A DNA stretch of 31,839 nucleotides from an uncultured Flavobacteriaceae bacterium (GTDB lineage Bacteria; Bacteroidota; Bacteroidia; Flavobacteriales; Flavobacteriaceae): the NCBI GenBank assembly GCA_945788155.1, contig CALZKX010000281.1, positions 1-31,839 on the forward strand, read 5' to 3'. This document shows positions 29,938-31,839 of the stretch, one piece after another; positions within the stretch are counted from its first letter, which is position 1; the number at the start of each line of letters is the position of its first letter. The notes beneath the pieces were generated by a model, which made no database searches, was not told the origin of the DNA, and saw nothing but the letters and a program-made list of their open reading frames with translations. A program made the translations under genes and the position numbers.

Positions 29938-30627
29938 TTATAAAAATTGTTTCAAATCCATGAGGTTATCAACATGTTTTACTTCTCCATTTAAACTTTC
30001 GTTATGGTAATTAAAACAAATAGCATCTAAGCCAACCTCTAAAGCTCCTAAAATATCAGCTTCAAGGTTATCTCCAATCATAATACTGTTTGTAGTATTG
30101 GCATTTGCTAAATCAAGTGCATGATTAAATATTTTTGGATTAGGTTTTTTGACGCCTACCATTTCGGAATTCGTAACTGTACTAAAATAGTGATCTATGT
30201 TGGCATTATTTAATTTTCCTTGTTGTACTTCTTTAAACCCGTTGGTAATAATATGGAGTTGGTATTTTGGCTTGAGATACTCTAAGATGTCTATAGCTCC
30301 TTCAAACAAATGGTTGAAAGTGCATAAATGTGTGATATAATCTTCGGATAATTTGTAAATCATACTAGGCTTTACAATAACTTTCAACTCATTAAATGCA
30401 TCATGTAAACGACCAAAACGCAATTTGGACTTTTCTATTTTTTCTTCCCTGTACAGTTTCCAATATTTAAAGTTGATTGGCTCATAAACTTCTAAAAACT
30501 CTTTTAAATTAGTATCTATACTATTTAATTGAAATATTTTTTCAAAAGTAAGCCCTGAGTTTTTATCAAAATCCCATAATGTATGATCTAAATCAAAAAA
30601 AACGTGCGAGATATTATTAATTTTCAT
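29938..30627 (-). CDS. HAD-family nucleotidase, YjjG type
   Basis: Haloacid-dehalogenase hydrolase, likely a YjjG-type nucleoside 5'-monophosphatase that removes non-canonical pyrimidine nucleotides. It is 229 residues. Motif I FDLDHTLWD (11-19) with nucleophile Asp12 and Asp14; helical cap about 22-100 (INFKYWKLYREEKIEKSKLR); motif II ITNG (127-130) with Thr128; motif III Lys in GVKKPNPKIF (158-167); motif IV MIGDNLEADILGA (183-195) with Asp186 and Asp191. Its ATG lies 11 bases inside the upstream gene, so the two are translationally coupled. Substrate specificity is inferred from family similarity only. Confidence 0.85.
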   Translation of the reverse strand: MKINNISHVFFDLDHTLWDFDKNSGLTFEKIFQLNSIDTNLKEFLEVYEPINFKYWKLYREEKIEKSKLRFGRLHDAFNELKVIVKPSMIYKLSEDYITHLCTFNHLFEGAIDILEYLKPKYQLHIITNGFKEVQQGKLNNANIDHYFSTVTNSEMVGVKKPNPKIFNHALDLANANTTNSIMIGDNLEADILGALEVGLDAICFNYHNESLNGEVKHVDNLMDLKQFL

Positions 30628-31839
30628 GTGCTGAATTTAATGCTAAGGTAAACAACTCTTTAAATCCATACCATCTTGGGTCGTCGCTAAAAGAGTAATT
30701 ATGAAATATGGGCGTAAAAGTGCCATTCACTTTTTTTATTTCTAATATAATTTTTTCTAAAGTTTGTTTTTTGTCCAATAAGGAAGCATATTTTACAAGT
30801 GCATAATCCATTAAATGAAATGTATTTACCAGCAATGGGGTTTGCACTTCATAATCTAAATCGTAAAACAAAAAAGGTGTGCATGTTCCAGCCCTAAACC
30901 CAATATAATTGATATAACCCATGGTATAATCTTCCCTGATTTCCAAATCGATTAAATTGCGATAAGTGTTTGGCAAGTTAAGTTTTGAAAATGAGTTTCT
31001 GGAGGCTATAAGCGATGTATTGATTGTAGACTCCATAGTTTGTTTTTCTTTTTTTAAAACATCCAAATCCTCTAATGCAAAATAGGATGCTTTTAAGCCA
31101 ACGTTACAGTAATCGGCAACCGATTTTATTAACGACACAAACTCTTTTTTATTGATGCTTATATTTTTATCGTATGTTGTATAATCGCCAATTAAAAAGC
31201 ACACCAAAAACTTGCTATTGTTGTGTTTTTGCATATTGATAATCCATTTAAAAGTATCGAAGGGATCTCTTTTAAATCGCAATAACACCAAATAACGTTT
31301 GTATAATTGTTTTATTTTAAGCCTAAAAATATCACTTAACGTACCACCTACGGTTCGCATTAAACCCTTTTGCCTAAAATAATAGGCCATTGGAACATCA
31401 ATAACTGGCTTTACGCTATAAGTTCTTTCAGCAAATTGAAAATCTGGAAATTTGGTTTGTAGTGCCTTTTTAAATTTATAAGCCCAAATATCCACAACTG
31501 GCTGTTTCAAAAAATTGTGTTTATATGCCAAACTATCATTTGCTGTAAAACGTCCATATTCGTCTTTTACATGAGGCATGTACTCTTCATAGCGGCTTAA
31601 TAAATAAAAGGAGGCAGCAAAAATATCGAACGGTATTGCGCTTTTATCTCCAATATAAAAAAAACATTTTGTCTCGTCCCATTCTTGCACATTAATATCA
31701 TTATCGGCAAGTCCTTGTTCAAATAAAATAGAATGACTTTTTATATGAAATTCATTACCCAGTTGTTGTGTAGAGTAAGACATTTTTAAACTATCGTGCG
31801 CAATAAACTCTTCAACAGTAGTAGTAAAAGAAATTGGAA
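30617..31839 (-). CDS. Polysaccharide-deacetylase-like protein (partial, N-terminus cut by window edge)
   Basis: The frame remains open past the ATG at 31783 to the right edge (PISFTTTVEEFIAHDSLK precedes it), so the true start lies outside and roughly 25-30 residues are missing. The protein matches flavobacterial proteins with an N-terminal domain (IPFDIFAASFYLLSRYEEYM; VKDEYGRFTANDSLAYKHNF) followed by a NodB-like deacetylase fold (VKPVIDVPMAYYF; TYRNLIDLEIREDYTMGYIN; GFRAGTCTPFLFYDLDYE; HNYSFSDDPRWYGF). The position I expect to be GLHPSY reads GLKASY (Lys231 counted from Met 31783), so a metal-binding His seems lost. Overlaps the HAD gene by 11 bases. Confidence 0.8.
   Translation of the reverse strand, partial: PISFTTTVEEFIAHDSLKMSYSTQQLGNEFHIKSHSILFEQGLADNDINVQEWDETKCFFYIGDKSAIPFDIFAASFYLLSRYEEYMPHVKDEYGRFTANDSLAYKHNFLKQPVVDIWAYKFKKALQTKFPDFQFAERTYSVKPVIDVPMAYYFRQKGLMRTVGGTLSDIFRLKIKQLYKRYLVLLRFKRDPFDTFKWIINMQKHNNSKFLVCFLIGDYTTYDKNISINKKEFVSLIKSVADYCNVGLKASYFALEDLDVLKKEKQTMESTINTSLIASRNSFSKLNLPNTYRNLIDLEIREDYTMGYINYIGFRAGTCTPFLFYDLDYEVQTPLLVNTFHLMDYALVKYASLLDKKQTLEKIILEIKKVNGTFTPIFHNYSFSDDPRWYGFKELFTLALNSAHEN

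Noticed and set aside
1..31839. CRISPR arrays, prophage, insertion sequences, toxin-antitoxin or defence genes, tRNA or rRNA genes
   Set aside because: I looked for regular repeats, transposase or integrase motifs and tRNA-like folds on both strands and saw none.

Overview
The window looks like core chromosome of a Flavobacteriaceae-type member of the Bacteroidota. The evidence is AT-rich DNA, promoters of the Bacteroidota form (TTTG, about 19 bases, then TAnnTTTG), no visible Shine-Dalgarno sequences, a SusC/SusD pair, Bacteroidota-type ribosomal proteins (zinc-free S4, S14 and L36), and small secreted proteins known only from flavobacteria. The genus cannot be decided from this sequence.

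Positions 1-16733, all on the minus strand, hold one long merged str-S10-spc-alpha ribosomal cluster. In transcription order it is rpsL, rpsG, fusA, rpsJ, rplC, rplD, rplW, rplB, rpsS, rplV, rpsC, rplP, rpmC, rpsQ, rplN, rplX, rplE, rpsN, rpsH, rplF, rplR, rpsE, rpmD, rplO, secY, infA, rpmJ, rpsM, rpsK, rpsD and rpoA (rpoA is cut by the left edge). tuf is absent after fusA, and adk/map are absent between secY and infA. Most genes are 2-20 bases apart or overlap. Five gaps are longer: rpsJ-rplC, rpsN-rpsH, rpsM-rpsK, rpsK-rpsD and rpsD-rpoA. Four of these five hold hairpin-forming palindromes or a dispersed repeat; I see nothing in rpsD-rpoA. A good housekeeping promoter lies before rpsL, and a perfect 16-base palindrome sits where the transcript should begin.

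Positions 16830-24974, plus strand, concern the outer membrane. A short Omp85/BamA-like protein (TTG start) diverges from the ribosomal operon. After a 470-base gap comes a three-gene unit, susC-susD-lipoprotein, closed by a strong terminator. No glycan-degrading enzyme or regulator is next to it, so its nutrient cannot be named.

Positions 25042-31839 are a mosaic of single genes: an uncharacterised secreted protein with its own promoter, a decayed FG-GAP-like fragment, rlmB (23S rRNA 2'-O-methyltransferase), a rhomboid protease, rarA, a second uncharacterised secreted protein converging on rarA with overlapping stop codons, a YjjG-type HAD nucleotidase, and a polysaccharide-deacetylase-like protein cut by the right edge.

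I found no CRISPR array, phage, insertion sequence, tRNA, rRNA or defence island, and nothing I would call a new multigene system. The points most worth a second look are the hairpins inside the ribosomal operon, the FG-GAP remnant, the near-leaderless starts of rlmB and rarA, and the deacetylase-like protein that appears to lack a metal-binding histidine.
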